A DNA stretch of 64,000 nucleotides from CAILHX01 sp046155285. Its GTDB lineage: Bacteria > Pseudomonadota > Gammaproteobacteria > Burkholderiales > Methylophilaceae. Shown here in pieces: positions 9,068 to 18,031 of the stretch. Positions within the stretch are counted from its first letter, which is position 1, and each line of letters starts with the position of its first letter. The stretch is taken from contig JBJXEA010000027.1 of the NCBI GenBank assembly GCA_046155285.1, positions 117,038 through 181,037 on the forward strand, written 5' to 3'. Below the pieces are notes generated by a model, which ran no database searches, was not told the DNA's origin, and was given only the letters and a program-made list of their open reading frames with translations. Both the position numbers and the translations under genes were made by a program.

Positions 9068-10690
9068 ATGAGCCAACTCGCCACCCAGATCCCACGCACC
9101 ACCATTGTCATGATTGCGCGTGAACGCCATGCCTTGACCGAGGCGGCGATTGAGTGCGTGGTGGCCAACACGCTCAAACCCTACAGACTCATTTATACCG
9201 ACGGCCAAACACCGGAATGGCTATGGCAGCGCTTGGAGCAACGTGCGCCGGAATGGGGCTTGGAACTGGTGCGCCACAACGAGCCGCTATGGCCGCAGGA
9301 ATTACGCAACCGTGTACTGAGTTCCATCAGTAGCGACTATGTGGTGTTCATAGACAACGACGTGCAAGTCGCGTCCGGCTGGCTAGAGAAAATGGTGACG
9401 TGCGCCGATGAAACCAAGGCCGGCATGGTTGGCCCACTCTATTTGTGGGGCGATGGTCAGAACAAGCCCAAGATACATATGTCCAGCGGCAGCCTCACCC
9501 ACATCAATACGCCTCAAGGAATGGTGATGACCGAGCATCATGACTTGGTGGATGCATATCCCGACGAGGTTGCAGAGCAATTGATCCGCAAGCCCTGCGG
9601 TTTTGTGGAGTTTCACTGCATGCTGTTGCGTACCGAGGTGCTAAAAAAAATGGGCAGCCTAGATGCCAGCATCCTCAACGTGCATGAACACATAGACACC
9701 GCACTAAGCGTTAAAAAACAAGGCTATACGGTCTATACAGAACCTGCCGCGCAGGTCACCTATCTGGCCTACGCGCCCTATGTGCTAGATGACGTGCCTA
9801 TCCATCGCTGGCGTTGGGCGGAGGCTCCCACCGAGACCAGCATCCGTAATTTCTGCCAAAAGTGGGGCATTCTGGACGAGCCACAAGGCTTTGCAGGCGT
9901 GCGAAATCTGACGAAAAAGTTGGTGATGGACGTTGACCCGCTTCGTCTGTCTTGCATCAACTCCCCTAACCTCAATGCACCGATGCGCCGCGATCAACTG
10001 CTACAAACCCGCTCTGATTTGCTGGATAAGGCCGCAGAACATGGCTATGCGAGGGAAGAAATCAAACTTCTCTCCAACGCTTATCGTCTGGCACAAGCAC
10101 TCACGGACGGCGGTTATCGCCCTTGTGGGCGACCTTTCATCAATCATCTGGTGGATGCCGCCAGCGTGCTGATGCACTACGGCTTCAAGATTGAAATCGT
10201 ACTCGCTGCTATGTTGCACTCACTTTACAGCCACGGCTCCAACCACCACAATGGCGTGTCAGCCGCAGTGAAAGCCGTTGCCGATATGCTAGGCGGAAAG
10301 GATAGCGCTGTGGAATCCAGAGTGCGGGCTTATACCCTGCACGGTGAAGACTTCAGTGCGTGGTTAAGCCAAACACCCCGCACTTTGAGCGTGTTTGACG
10401 CGGAAGTTATCATCCTAGCCATTGTCAACCAAATAGAAATGCGCTTAAGCGGCGAGATTGCGTATTCTGGAAGAGGTGACGATCTGCCCGCAGCCTTTGA
10501 GCAGCTCGCTATGCACGTTTGCAAAGTATTGGGGGTGAGCGGCTTGAGTGAGACCTTGATCAACAGTAAAAACATATCCGCCGTCGCACCGGAATTGCAG
10601 ACCAAAATCCCGGTGAGCTACCGCCTGCAAGCTGATAAAAAGCGGGCTACGCCTATGAAAAATAATCTGTTGGATGCGCTGGGGAAATAA
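9068..10690 (+). CDS. GT2 glycosyltransferase fused to HD-like (DUF6817-like) domain
   Basis: A 540-residue two-domain protein. Residues ~10-280 resemble family-2 glycosyltransferases: a Rossmann-like start (TTIVMIARERHALTEAA), the metal-binding FIDNDVQVASGWL (DND at 96-98) and NVHEHIDTALSVKKQG where GT2 enzymes have the acidic catalytic region. Residues ~310-510 resemble the helical HD fold of SpoT-type or DUF6817 proteins (RPFINHLVDAAS, VLAAMLHSLYSHG), but the HD dyad is replaced by HS at 384-385, so metal-dependent hydrolysis is doubtful. No signal peptide or membrane segment. Coupled to the argA fusion (5-nt gap). Substrate unknown. Confidence 0.72.
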   Translation: MSQLATQIPRTTIVMIARERHALTEAAIECVVANTLKPYRLIYTDGQTPEWLWQRLEQRAPEWGLELVRHNEPLWPQELRNRVLSSISSDYVVFIDNDVQVASGWLEKMVTCADETKAGMVGPLYLWGDGQNKPKIHMSSGSLTHINTPQGMVMTEHHDLVDAYPDEVAEQLIRKPCGFVEFHCMLLRTEVLKKMGSLDASILNVHEHIDTALSVKKQGYTVYTEPAAQVTYLAYAPYVLDDVPIHRWRWAEAPTETSIRNFCQKWGILDEPQGFAGVRNLTKKLVMDVDPLRLSCINSPNLNAPMRRDQLLQTRSDLLDKAAEHGYAREEIKLLSNAYRLAQALTDGGYRPCGRPFINHLVDAASVLMHYGFKIEIVLAAMLHSLYSHGSNHHNGVSAAVKAVADMLGGKDSAVESRVRAYTLHGEDFSAWLSQTPRTLSVFDAEVIILAIVNQIEMRLSGEIAYSGRGDDLPAAFEQLAMHVCKVLGVSGLSETLINSKNISAVAPELQTKIPVSYRLQADKKRATPMKNNLLDALGK

Positions 10691-10708
10691 TCTGGCACCT
10701 AACTTTTC

Positions 10709-10812
10709 CGTCATTCCCGCGTAGGCGGGAATCTAGCCAAACGTCAATAGGGTCTTGTAACCTGTGCCGCCCAAGCCACCTGAACTGGATTCCCGCCTAC
10801 GCGGGAATGACG
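10709..10812. repeat. Dispersed inverted hairpin repeat, copy 1 (loop GTAG)
   Basis: A 104-bp element bounded by 24-bp inverted ends (CGTCATTCCCGC, GTAG, GCGGGAAT and the reverse complement). Each end is itself a hairpin of ATTCCCGC/GCGGGAAT. It lies between the convergent ends of the GT2-HD gene and the MFS gene and could act as a bidirectional terminator. Confidence 0.9.
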
Positions 10813-10819
10813 ATAGGAT

Positions 10820-12037
10820 TTAATGCAAATCTCGCAACTCCAAACGCCTCAACCGAGGCGACACTCTCGCCACTACGCCCACCACCAGCAAGGTCATCGC
10901 GCCACCAAACACCACCGATGGCACTAGCCCCATCAGCCTCGCCATTACGCCGGATTCAAACGCGCCTAGCTCATTGGATGAGCCTATAAAAATGCCATTG
11001 ATGGCGGAGATGCGGCCACGCATGGCATCGGGCGTGATGAGTTGGTAAATAGTCGTGCGCATCACCACGGAAATTCCGTCACACACGCCGGAAGCCATGA
11101 GCAGCAAGGAAGACAGCCAGAAATGTTGGCTCAATCCAAAACCTATAATGCACAGGCCAAATCCCGCAACTGCGCCAAGTAACCAGCGTCCGGCGTGGCG
11201 GCTGATGGGGTGTCTGGTCAGCACCAATCCCACCACCATCGCGCCCACGGCGGGCGAGGCGCGCAACAGACCTAAACCTTCCGCACCGTAGTGGTAAATC
11301 TCGTGGATGAACGCGGGCAGCATGGACACCGCGCCGCCAAACAGCACGGCGAACATATCCAGCGACATCGCGCTCAACATGAGTTTATTGCTGAACACAA
11401 AGCGCAAACCCTCGTGGATGCTGGTGAACACCGGTGCGCTTGGCGCAGGCGGCGGTTCTTTGACGCGCAATAACAGCAACGCCACGGTCGCCAACAATGC
11501 CAGCACTGTCGCCACGCTATACGCCACGGTTTTGCCGGAAACCGCAATCAGTAAGCCGCCCAGCGCAGGCCCCAACACCGCGCCAATTTGAAACACCGAG
11601 CTGCTGATACCAGAAGCGCGAGCGTATTGCTCACGCGGCAAAATCAGCGCAAATAGGGCATTGTACGAAGGGCCAATAAAGGCGCGGGCAGCGCCCATCA
11701 ACATGACAGAGCCATAAATCCAGTGTGTGGGATCGCCCGGCAACAAGCCCAGTGACACCGCCACCAGTAGCGCCGAATTCAACACCAAAAACACACAAGC
11801 CAACACCGCAAATAGCCGACGCGAGTGGTGATCCACCGCATAACCAGCAAACAAAGCGCAAGCGAAATACGGGATCACCTCGGCTAAGCCAATCAAGCCC
11901 AGCGCCAGCGTATCGTGGGTTAATTCATAAATGTGCCAGCCGACAATGACGGCGACCATCTGGTAAGACAGCACAATCAGAATACGGAAGGCCAACAGTT
12001 CAGCAAAGGCGGGGCTAATCAGGGGAGGTTTTTTCAT
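10820..12037 (-). CDS. MFS transporter (EntS/MFS_3-like exporter)
   Basis: Inner-membrane major-facilitator protein, 405 residues, about 12 hydrophobic helices. The loop GYAVDHHSRR between helices 2 and 3 is the MFS motif A region (G-x-x-x-D-x-x-x-R-R). The overall pattern (MRGRISAINGIFIGSSNELG near the C-terminal half) is that of the MFS_3/EntS group, which exports siderophores or drugs. The start is placed at the ATG of MKKPPLISPAF; a GTG 75 nt upstream would add an implausible cysteine-rich leader. Substrate unknown. No co-directional neighbour. Confidence 0.8.
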   Translation of the reverse strand: MKKPPLISPAFAELLAFRILIVLSYQMVAVIVGWHIYELTHDTLALGLIGLAEVIPYFACALFAGYAVDHHSRRLFAVLACVFLVLNSALLVAVSLGLLPGDPTHWIYGSVMLMGAARAFIGPSYNALFALILPREQYARASGISSSVFQIGAVLGPALGGLLIAVSGKTVAYSVATVLALLATVALLLLRVKEPPPAPSAPVFTSIHEGLRFVFSNKLMLSAMSLDMFAVLFGGAVSMLPAFIHEIYHYGAEGLGLLRASPAVGAMVVGLVLTRHPISRHAGRWLLGAVAGFGLCIIGFGLSQHFWLSSLLLMASGVCDGISVVMRTTIYQLITPDAMRGRISAINGIFIGSSNELGAFESGVMARLMGLVPSVVFGGAMTLLVVGVVARVSPRLRRLELRDLH

Positions 12038-12150
12038 CAATCGGAAACGGTCGCTCAGACAAGCTAGACGATAGCACATTGAATTAGGACACCCCACGCA
12101 ATTACAGCACACGCAGAATCAAGTTGAACCTAAGAGGGCAATAGGGAATA

Positions 12151-12576
12151 ATGTCTCAACAAAAAAATAGAGCGCATTCAGTAATGGCGAAATTCAGCTT
12201 TCATAAAGACGTATCCATGCCCGATGGGAAATCGGCGCTCGTCTATGGCAGCAACAAAAAGGGTACTCACGACGTAGGCTGGGCGCTAATCGCTGCGACC
12301 AAGTTCGGCGCGAGGCACGGTATCGCCGAGGGATTCATCGGCACAAGTTACGGCATTCCGGTTAAAGGTTTCAATATGGAGCCCCTGACATTGGATGTCA
12401 TCAAGCCTTCCATTGAAAAATTTATTGCTTTTGCCGCCTCACGCCCGGAACGACAATTCCATATCACCAGGATAGGTGTTACTCCTGCTGGCCTGAGCGA
12501 TTCACAGATTGCGCCTTTATTCCGCGGCGCTCCGGCCAACTGCTCGTTTGCTGAAGAGTGGAAGTCTTATCTGTAA
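12151..12576 (+). CDS. Small protein of the A1S_2505 phage non-structural type
   Basis: A 141-residue soluble protein. The core VYGSNKKGTHDVGWALIA, followed by FGARHGIAEGFIGTSYGIPVK, matches the recurring pattern (F-G-S-N-x-x-G-x-H ... G-x-S-Y-A-I-P-T-K) of the A1S_2505-like phage non-structural family, which I recognise by motif only. Biochemical function unknown. A second ATG at codon 12 is an alternative start. It stands alone upstream of the cyclophilin gene with a short gap. No phage structural genes accompany it, so it may be a single captured gene. Confidence 0.55.
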   Translation: MSQQKNRAHSVMAKFSFHKDVSMPDGKSALVYGSNKKGTHDVGWALIAATKFGARHGIAEGFIGTSYGIPVKGFNMEPLTLDVIKPSIEKFIAFAASRPERQFHITRIGVTPAGLSDSQIAPLFRGAPANCSFAEEWKSYL

Positions 12577-12604
12577 GCTCTTTATTAAATCTCAAAGGAT
12601 TACC

Positions 12605-13150
12605 ATGCATCTCAGACTCGCTATTTTTGCTATTGCCTGCCTGCTGTCCGCTCAAGTTCACGCCCAGCCTACGGTACAAATCAACACAAATCTAGGCGCC
12701 ATCGTAGTGGAGCTAGATAGCGAAAAAGCACCCAAAACCGTGGCTAACTTTCTGGAATACGTAAAAACCAAGCATTATGCTGGCACCATCTTCCATCGCG
12801 TGATTTCAGGCTTCATGATTCAAGGCGGCGGCATGAGCAAAGACATGCAAGAAAAACCTACCCGCGCACCAATCAAGAACGAAGCGGATAACGGGCTGGT
12901 CAACGACATCGGCACCATCGCCATGGCGCGTACCGGTGATCCGCACTCGGCCACTTCACAATTTTTCATCAACGTCGCTAACAATGCCTTTCTCAACCAC
13001 TCTCTAAAAGACGCGCAAAGCTGGGGCTACGCGGTATTCGGCAAAGTCACCCAAGGTATGGATGTCGTGAATAAAATCGCCAAATCACCCACTTGGCCGG
13101 GCGATGTGCCTACGCAGGCGATAGTGATTGAATCTGTGGTTTTGAAATAA
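12605..13150 (+). CDS. ppiA: Periplasmic peptidyl-prolyl cis-trans isomerase (cyclophilin)
   Basis: Speeds proline isomerisation during folding of exported proteins. Residues 1-22 are a signal peptide ending HAQ. The mature domain has the cyclophilin core: FHRVISGFMIQGGG with the catalytic Arg, MARTGDPHSATSQFFINV and the closing WGYAVFGKV. The start is the ATG after AAAGGA. Length (181 with signal) fits bacterial PpiA. Likely monocistronic, as the next gene begins 80 nt downstream. Confidence 0.93.
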   Translation: MHLRLAIFAIACLLSAQVHAQPTVQINTNLGAIVVELDSEKAPKTVANFLEYVKTKHYAGTIFHRVISGFMIQGGGMSKDMQEKPTRAPIKNEADNGLVNDIGTIAMARTGDPHSATSQFFINVANNAFLNHSLKDAQSWGYAVFGKVTQGMDVVNKIAKSPTWPGDVPTQAIVIESVVLK

Positions 13151-13230
13151 AGCGGCTGAAGTAAAACGCATGTAACTTAATCGGCGACAAGTGGTCACAA
13201 ACACCAATATAACAACCTTCGACCAAGCAC

Positions 13231-13956
13231 ATGAAAACACTACAAACACTATTACTCGCTTGCCTACTAGCGCTATCAGCCACAGTTGCTCTGGCCGATG
13301 CCTCCGCCGCACTGGCAGAAGCCAAAATCGCCATTGATGCCCAAGATTACGCCAAAGCCAAAACCATCTACGAGACGCTAGCCAAACAAGGCAACGCCAA
13401 AGCGCAATACAACCTAGCACTGATGCACCAATTTGGCGACGGCGTAAAACAAGACTACGCCGAAGCCGAACGGCTGTTCCGGCTTTCGGCGGATCAAGGA
13501 CTCAGCGAGGCACAGTACGAACTAGGGGTCATTTACCTCACCAACCAGTTCGCTGCCCCCAACTACACCGAGTCACTCAAGTACTACCAACTCGCCGCAA
13601 TGCAAGGCCATGTGAAATCGCAAGTCAACCTAGGCGTGATTTACCTCAAAGGTGAAGTCGTGCAGCAAGATTTAGAAGCCGCGCTGAAATGGCTCACCAT
13701 TGCTGCCGAGCAAGGCAATGCCGAAGCCCAGTTTGACTTAGGTAATATGTATATTCATGGTGAAGGCGTGGCAGAGGATTTGGAACGTGGTTATATGTGG
13801 GTCGCCTTGGCCGCAGAAGACAGGAAAAACAAACCCGGCACCAAGAAACGCAAAGATTACGTGAGATTCTTGGAGTTCAAGATGCCTGCCGAGCAGGTGA
13901 CATCAGCCAAGCAGAAGATAGAACAATGCCGTAGCAAGGAATTGAAGGGCTGCTAG
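13231..13956 (+). CDS. Exported Sel1-repeat protein
   Basis: A 241-residue protein with a signal peptide (about 1-22, ending ALA) followed by four Sel1/TPR-like helical repeats of ~35 residues (AKAQYNLALMHQFGDGV, SEAQYELGVIYL, VKSQVNLGVIYLKGEV, AEAQFDLGNMYIHGEGV). A lysine-rich tail ends in two cysteines (EQCRSKELKGC). Sel1 proteins act as periplasmic protein-interaction scaffolds; the partner is unknown. No operon partner. Confidence 0.85.
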   Translation: MKTLQTLLLACLLALSATVALADASAALAEAKIAIDAQDYAKAKTIYETLAKQGNAKAQYNLALMHQFGDGVKQDYAEAERLFRLSADQGLSEAQYELGVIYLTNQFAAPNYTESLKYYQLAAMQGHVKSQVNLGVIYLKGEVVQQDLEAALKWLTIAAEQGNAEAQFDLGNMYIHGEGVAEDLERGYMWVALAAEDRKNKPGTKKRKDYVRFLEFKMPAEQVTSAKQKIEQCRSKELKGC

Positions 13957-14076
13957 CGACCCATAAGAGACGTTCATTGTTGCTTGTGTTGCTCTTCGAA
14001 CTTTCCAGATATCGAGAATTTTTTACCCAAATTGCAAAAATCCCCAAGCAGTCATCCAGAAACAAGATGGATTCGG

Positions 14077-14832
14077 TTAATCCGTAAATTGCAACGCAAG
14101 GTATGTCGAAAACTGGTTCGTTGAATAAACGTTCATGAGAGCCTTACCAGCGGAAAAGAGAAGATGGTAGTGCTCTGACAGGTCATATTTTCCACCAAGA
14201 TTGAATCCAACTGTTTCTTTTTCACCATTTTTTGATGGTGTTTCGTGGAATAGCTCACCACCGAGTTGGAGGCTCTCTGAGATATGGTTGATCACAGTTA
14301 TACCTACAAAGTGAGAGTTCTTTGTATCTACCCCCTGATTAATCCTATATCCAACCCCACCATAGATGGTCCAGTCCTTACTATCTCGTTGAATCCAGAG
14401 GGGCAGGAATGTCTGAATCTTTCTTTCGTTAGGATTCAATATCTTATCGCCCGTTGGAATCATCAGCATTGGATAAACGCCAGCCATCCAAGTTGAGTCC
14501 CGATATTGGCGATTGAAGAACCTGTATTTGACGCCAATCTCAGTATTGTCGATGCCGTAATGGCTGCCATCATGGGTTCTTTCATACGTCAGTTTTGGTT
14601 GCCCATGAATCTGAACATCCGGCAACAGTCCGTAGTTGATATCGATGCCCGGAGCGCCTACCGAGGTTTCGCCCTGACTTCTGGACATGTTTACAGCCAA
14701 GTTGACTTCCAAATGCTTCACTTCGACAGGTTCAGGATCATCTGTCACAAATGGTGCACCTGCCCATGCCGGTAATGATGCGGAAAACAGCATCAAGAGC
14801 AAAGTATGTCTGATTGTTTCTGAAAAAATCAT
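14077..14832 (-). CDS. Outer-membrane beta-barrel protein (MetA/phenol-degradation transporter-like)
   Basis: A 251-residue protein with a signal peptide (1-24, ending AWA). The sequence alternates hydrophobic and polar residues, as in beta strands, and ends with an aromatic-rich strand (FSTYLALQFTD), typical of outer-membrane barrels. It resembles the transporter-like family often annotated as 'MetA-pathway of phenol degradation' (mature start APFVTDDPEPVE). Substrate unknown. It lies 69 nt behind the COG4705 membrane gene and probably shares its Fur-box promoter, which suggests a metal-linked envelope pair. Confidence 0.7.
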   Translation of the reverse strand: MIFSETIRHTLLLMLFSASLPAWAGAPFVTDDPEPVEVKHLEVNLAVNMSRSQGETSVGAPGIDINYGLLPDVQIHGQPKLTYERTHDGSHYGIDNTEIGVKYRFFNRQYRDSTWMAGVYPMLMIPTGDKILNPNERKIQTFLPLWIQRDSKDWTIYGGVGYRINQGVDTKNSHFVGITVINHISESLQLGGELFHETPSKNGEKETVGFNLGGKYDLSEHYHLLFSAGKALMNVYSTNQFSTYLALQFTD

Positions 14833-14901
14833 AGCTTTGAGTATTTGCAGGATAAGCGTGCTTATACGAATTGATAGTAATGAACCCGATCAAAAATGCT
14901 A

Positions 14902-15657
14902 TTAATGCGCTCCAGCTTTTCCTGCGCGCTGAGGAAAAATCATTATGCAGCCAATGATGATGGCGAGAAGTGCAAAAGATGCCATATAGCGGCTCAGTTC
15001 AAGTCCACCATGGCTCGTGGGTTTATCCAGAAAGTCCCCCACGACTGCACCGAGCGGTCTGGTCAGGATGAACGCAACCCAAAACAAGATGGTATGAGAA
15101 ATTTTAGTCCAGTAGTATGCCGCGCCCACCATTCCTAACAAGGCGGTGAATAGAATAGCAGCACCGTCGTAACCAAATCCCGCACTATCCGCAGTCCAGT
15201 CCCCCAACGCCGTTCCCAGAGTCTGGGAGAACATGATTGTGACCCAGTAGAACATTTCAGCTTTGGGCGTACTTATCGTTTCTACCGCAATCGAGCCAAG
15301 GGAGCGATACCAAATAAAGAGGGATGAGAACAGAAGAATAAGCAGCAGCGATGAACCTCCTGCATAACCGATCCCCAAAGAGCGTGTTGTGAAGTCCGCA
15401 AGTGTCGTTCCCACCGTCGTTGTGGCAATGATAGTCACCCAGTAAAGGTAAGGATGAAAAGCCTTTGCTTTGATCTGGGTAAATACGGAGACAAGGAAAA
15501 TTGCCGCAAAAATAATCGTGCCCACCAAGTAACCAAGATTCATTGACATGGAAACGGCATCACCAGCTGTTTCACCTAATGTCGTAGCTAATATTTTTAT
15601 TATCCAAAAGACAAGAGTTAACTCGGGCACTTTACTTAAAAATTGTTTTTCTGACAT
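14902..15657 (-). CDS. COG4705 integral membrane protein with internal duplication
   Basis: A 251-residue inner-membrane protein with about eight hydrophobic segments. Four related motifs occur: LGETAGD (27-33), VGTTLAD (82-88), LGTALGD (147-153) and LGAVVGD (202-208). Motifs 1/3 and 2/4 are each exactly 120 residues apart, so the protein is a tandem duplication of a two-motif unit. It resembles COG4705 'membrane-anchored proteins', whose function is unknown to me. The conserved Gly-Asp in membrane helices suggests a transporter or channel for a cation; this is inference. First gene after a near-consensus Fur box; the outer-membrane gene follows. Confidence 0.75.
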   Translation of the reverse strand: MSEKQFLSKVPELTLVFWIIKILATTLGETAGDAVSMSMNLGYLVGTIIFAAIFLVSVFTQIKAKAFHPYLYWVTIIATTTVGTTLADFTTRSLGIGYAGGSSLLLILLFSSLFIWYRSLGSIAVETISTPKAEMFYWVTIMFSQTLGTALGDWTADSAGFGYDGAAILFTALLGMVGAAYYWTKISHTILFWVAFILTRPLGAVVGDFLDKPTSHGGLELSRYMASFALLAIIIGCIMIFPQRAGKAGAH

Positions 15658-15702
15658 TTAACATCAACTTTCTAAGAAATTTAAAATAAAAAATATTTTA
15701 AA

Positions 15703-15721
15703 CTAAATGAAAATCATTATC
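15703..15721 (-). promoter_or_regulatory. Fur-box-like operator
   Basis: The plus-strand bases AATGAAAATCATTATC differ at one position from the 16-bp core of the Fur consensus (AATGATAATCATTATC). Over the 19-bp consensus 15 positions match. It sits 46 nt before the COG4705 start in AT-rich DNA, where a promoter would be expected. Confidence 0.65.
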
Positions 15722-15779
15722 AATTGACGGATGTCATTATTGTTAAGCATTTGAATGGCTCCAATTGGCCGTTAGCAGA

Positions 15780-16979
15780 CTATTCCAGCAACTCTAGCCA
15801 ATGCATCACACGTTTGCCAGCCGCACTTTGCAAATGACACATGCAACCAATGTTAGCAGTAGCGATCAATTCCGGCTCTCCAGCATTCAGCGCAACCAGT
15901 TTATTAGCTCGCAGCTCGTTTGCCACCTTGCTTTGCAGTATGGAATAAGTCCCCGCTGAGCCACAACATAGATGCGCATCTTCGACTTTGGTAAGTTGAT
16001 GTCCCAACTTGAGCAATATGCCTTCCACCAAACCCGGTAGTTTTTGCCCATGCTGCAAAGTGCACGGCGGGTGAAAGGCGATTTTGCGCGGGGCGCTGCT
16101 GATGTTTAACAGGTCTTCATGGAGCAGGATTTCGGCGATGTCTTTGGTCAACGCAGCTACTCGTGCCGCTTTTGCCGCGTAAACCCCATCGTCTTTAAGC
16201 AGGCGACCATAGTCTTTCACCTGCACTCCGCAACCGCTGGCCGTCATCACGATCGCCTCTACACCTGCTTCAATATGCGGCCACCATGCGTCAATGTTTT
16301 GCATGATTAACTTCTTGGCATATTCTGGTACAGACAAGTGCTGAGGGAGCGCGCCACAGCAGCCCGCTTTTTCAGCACGGATCAAGCTGATACCTAACTT
16401 ATCCAGCACTCGTGCGGCAGTGGCGTTGATGTTGGGGGCGAGCTGGGGTTGTACGCAGCCTTCCAATATCAACATTTGACGCGGGTGCTGGGTGGCTGGC
16501 CAAGGTTGGGCTTGCTGATGGACGGGGATTTTATCTTGAAGCATTCTGGGCAATACTGGCTTGAGCCATCGCGCTGCTTTCAACACCGCTGAAAACAGCT
16601 TGGGCTGCGTCAGCCCCCTGTACAGCAACCATCTGACGAGCCGTTGGTGCAAGGGACGCCTGATAGTAATCTCGGCGATCTCACGGCCTATCTCCAACAA
16701 TTCCCCATATTCCACACCCGATGGACAGGTCGTTTCACAGTTGCGACAAGTTAAACAGCGATCCAAATGGGTATGGGTAGCACTGCCGCTTGGCGCACCT
16801 TCCAACATCTGCTTGATCAGGTAGATCCGACCTCTCGGACCATCCAGCTCATCGCCTTTGACCTGATAAGTCGGACAGGTGGCGTTGCAAAATCCGCAGT
16901 GCACGCACTTGCGCAAGATTGCATCGGCCTCAAGCCCTTGCGTGGTGTTGATGAATTCAGAAGAAAGTTGGGTTTGCAT
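15780..16979 (-). CDS. glcF: Glycolate oxidase iron-sulfur subunit GlcF
   Basis: Electron-transfer subunit of the GlcDEF glycolate dehydrogenase. Two ferredoxin-type [4Fe-4S] motifs are visible: C25/28/31/35 in CVHCGFCNATCP and C75/78/81/85 in CLTCRNCETTCP. Two cysteine-rich CCG-type domains follow (GCCGALPQHL, CCGSAGTYS). The 399 residues match the family. It lies 6 nt behind glcE and ends the operon. It probably passes electrons to the quinone pool. Confidence 0.95.
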   Translation of the reverse strand: MQTQLSSEFINTTQGLEADAILRKCVHCGFCNATCPTYQVKGDELDGPRGRIYLIKQMLEGAPSGSATHTHLDRCLTCRNCETTCPSGVEYGELLEIGREIAEITIRRPLHQRLVRWLLYRGLTQPKLFSAVLKAARWLKPVLPRMLQDKIPVHQQAQPWPATQHPRQMLILEGCVQPQLAPNINATAARVLDKLGISLIRAEKAGCCGALPQHLSVPEYAKKLIMQNIDAWWPHIEAGVEAIVMTASGCGVQVKDYGRLLKDDGVYAAKAARVAALTKDIAEILLHEDLLNISSAPRKIAFHPPCTLQHGQKLPGLVEGILLKLGHQLTKVEDAHLCCGSAGTYSILQSKVANELRANKLVALNAGEPELIATANIGCMCHLQSAAGKRVMHWLELLE

Positions 16980-16985
16980 GTTGGC

Positions 16986-18023
16986 TTAAACGTACAGTCT
17001 TCCTGCATTGAAAACGCCATGCGGATCGAAAATCTGGCGGATGCGTTGGTGTAACGCTGCCATCGGCGCTGACAGTGGCGCAAAAGCCGGATAGCCGATT
17101 CCACGGAACAATGTAGCATGCCCCCCTACAGCACTGGCATGTTCCCGTGGCCCATTGCTTTCATCCACCACCCAGCGCACGGCACCACCCCATTCTACAC
17201 AACGCGTTCCCGCTATCGGTGGCGTAGTAGAAGGCACACTGAGGCGCCACAGCGGCGACATTGCAAACTCTGGCAAGGTTTGCTCTTTCAGCGCAGCCCA
17301 AAAAACTGCGCCATCGGCAATCTCTTCTCCACCTAATTTCTCCACCGCCGCATTGACTGCGCTCTCCGCACCGGAAAGTCTCACCAATAAACGCCCAGCT
17401 AACCACGCTGTCGCCGACAATGGTAACGGTCTGGTCGCCCATTGATTCATTATTTCAATCGCCTCTATTTCATTGATTTCCAAAGAAAGCGTGCGCTCAC
17501 AGGAGGGTTGTGGGAGCAGTTTAACAGTCACCTCAGTGAGCACGCCTAGGCTACCCAGTGACCCCACCACCAAACGCGATACGTCATAGCCCGCCACATT
17601 TTTAATCACCCTCCCACCAAAGTGCAAACGCTGACCGCGGCCATCAATCAACTCTACACCCAATACTGCATCACGCACCGCCCCGGCGTAAGGTCGTCGT
17701 GGACCTGAAAGACCCGTAGCAACACAGCCACCCAAAGTTGCGCCATCGCCAAAATGTGGAGGTTCAAACGGCAGCATTTGCCTGTTTGCAGCCAAGGTCA
17801 TTTCGATTTCTTGCAGCGTCATCCCTGCCCTTGCAGTCAGTGTGAGCTCGCGCGGATCATAGGCTACGATACCGGCCAAACCTTGTGTGGAAAGCACTTC
17901 GCCGCCGCTGGCGTTACCATAAAACGCTTTGCTGCCACCGCCGCGGATGGTGAGCGTTTGCTTGTCTGCAATCGCTTGCTGAATCCGCGCCACGGTATCG
18001 GCTAATAGTTGCTCCGAGCTCAC
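16986..18023 (-). CDS. glcE: Glycolate oxidase FAD-binding subunit GlcE
   Basis: FAD-binding PCMH-type subunit of glycolate dehydrogenase, 345 residues from the chosen GTG. Visible: TIRGGGSKAFYG near the start, GGCVATGLSGPRRPYAG and GRVIKNVAGYDVSRLVVG, the latter typical of GlcE. The GTG gives a family-like N-terminus (VSSEQLLADTVARIQQ). An ATG 45 nt upstream also reads in frame, but its 15 added residues (AELDSRLRGNDGG) are a translation of the dispersed repeat between glcD and glcE and are unlikely to be native. The ribosome site is weak, perhaps because the repeat displaced it. Confidence 0.9.
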   Translation of the reverse strand: MSSEQLLADTVARIQQAIADKQTLTIRGGGSKAFYGNASGGEVLSTQGLAGIVAYDPRELTLTARAGMTLQEIEMTLAANRQMLPFEPPHFGDGATLGGCVATGLSGPRRPYAGAVRDAVLGVELIDGRGQRLHFGGRVIKNVAGYDVSRLVVGSLGSLGVLTEVTVKLLPQPSCERTLSLEINEIEAIEIMNQWATRPLPLSATAWLAGRLLVRLSGAESAVNAAVEKLGGEEIADGAVFWAALKEQTLPEFAMSPLWRLSVPSTTPPIAGTRCVEWGGAVRWVVDESNGPREHASAVGGHATLFRGIGYPAFAPLSAPMAALHQRIRQIFDPHGVFNAGRLYV

Positions 18024-18031
18024 CAAACCAC

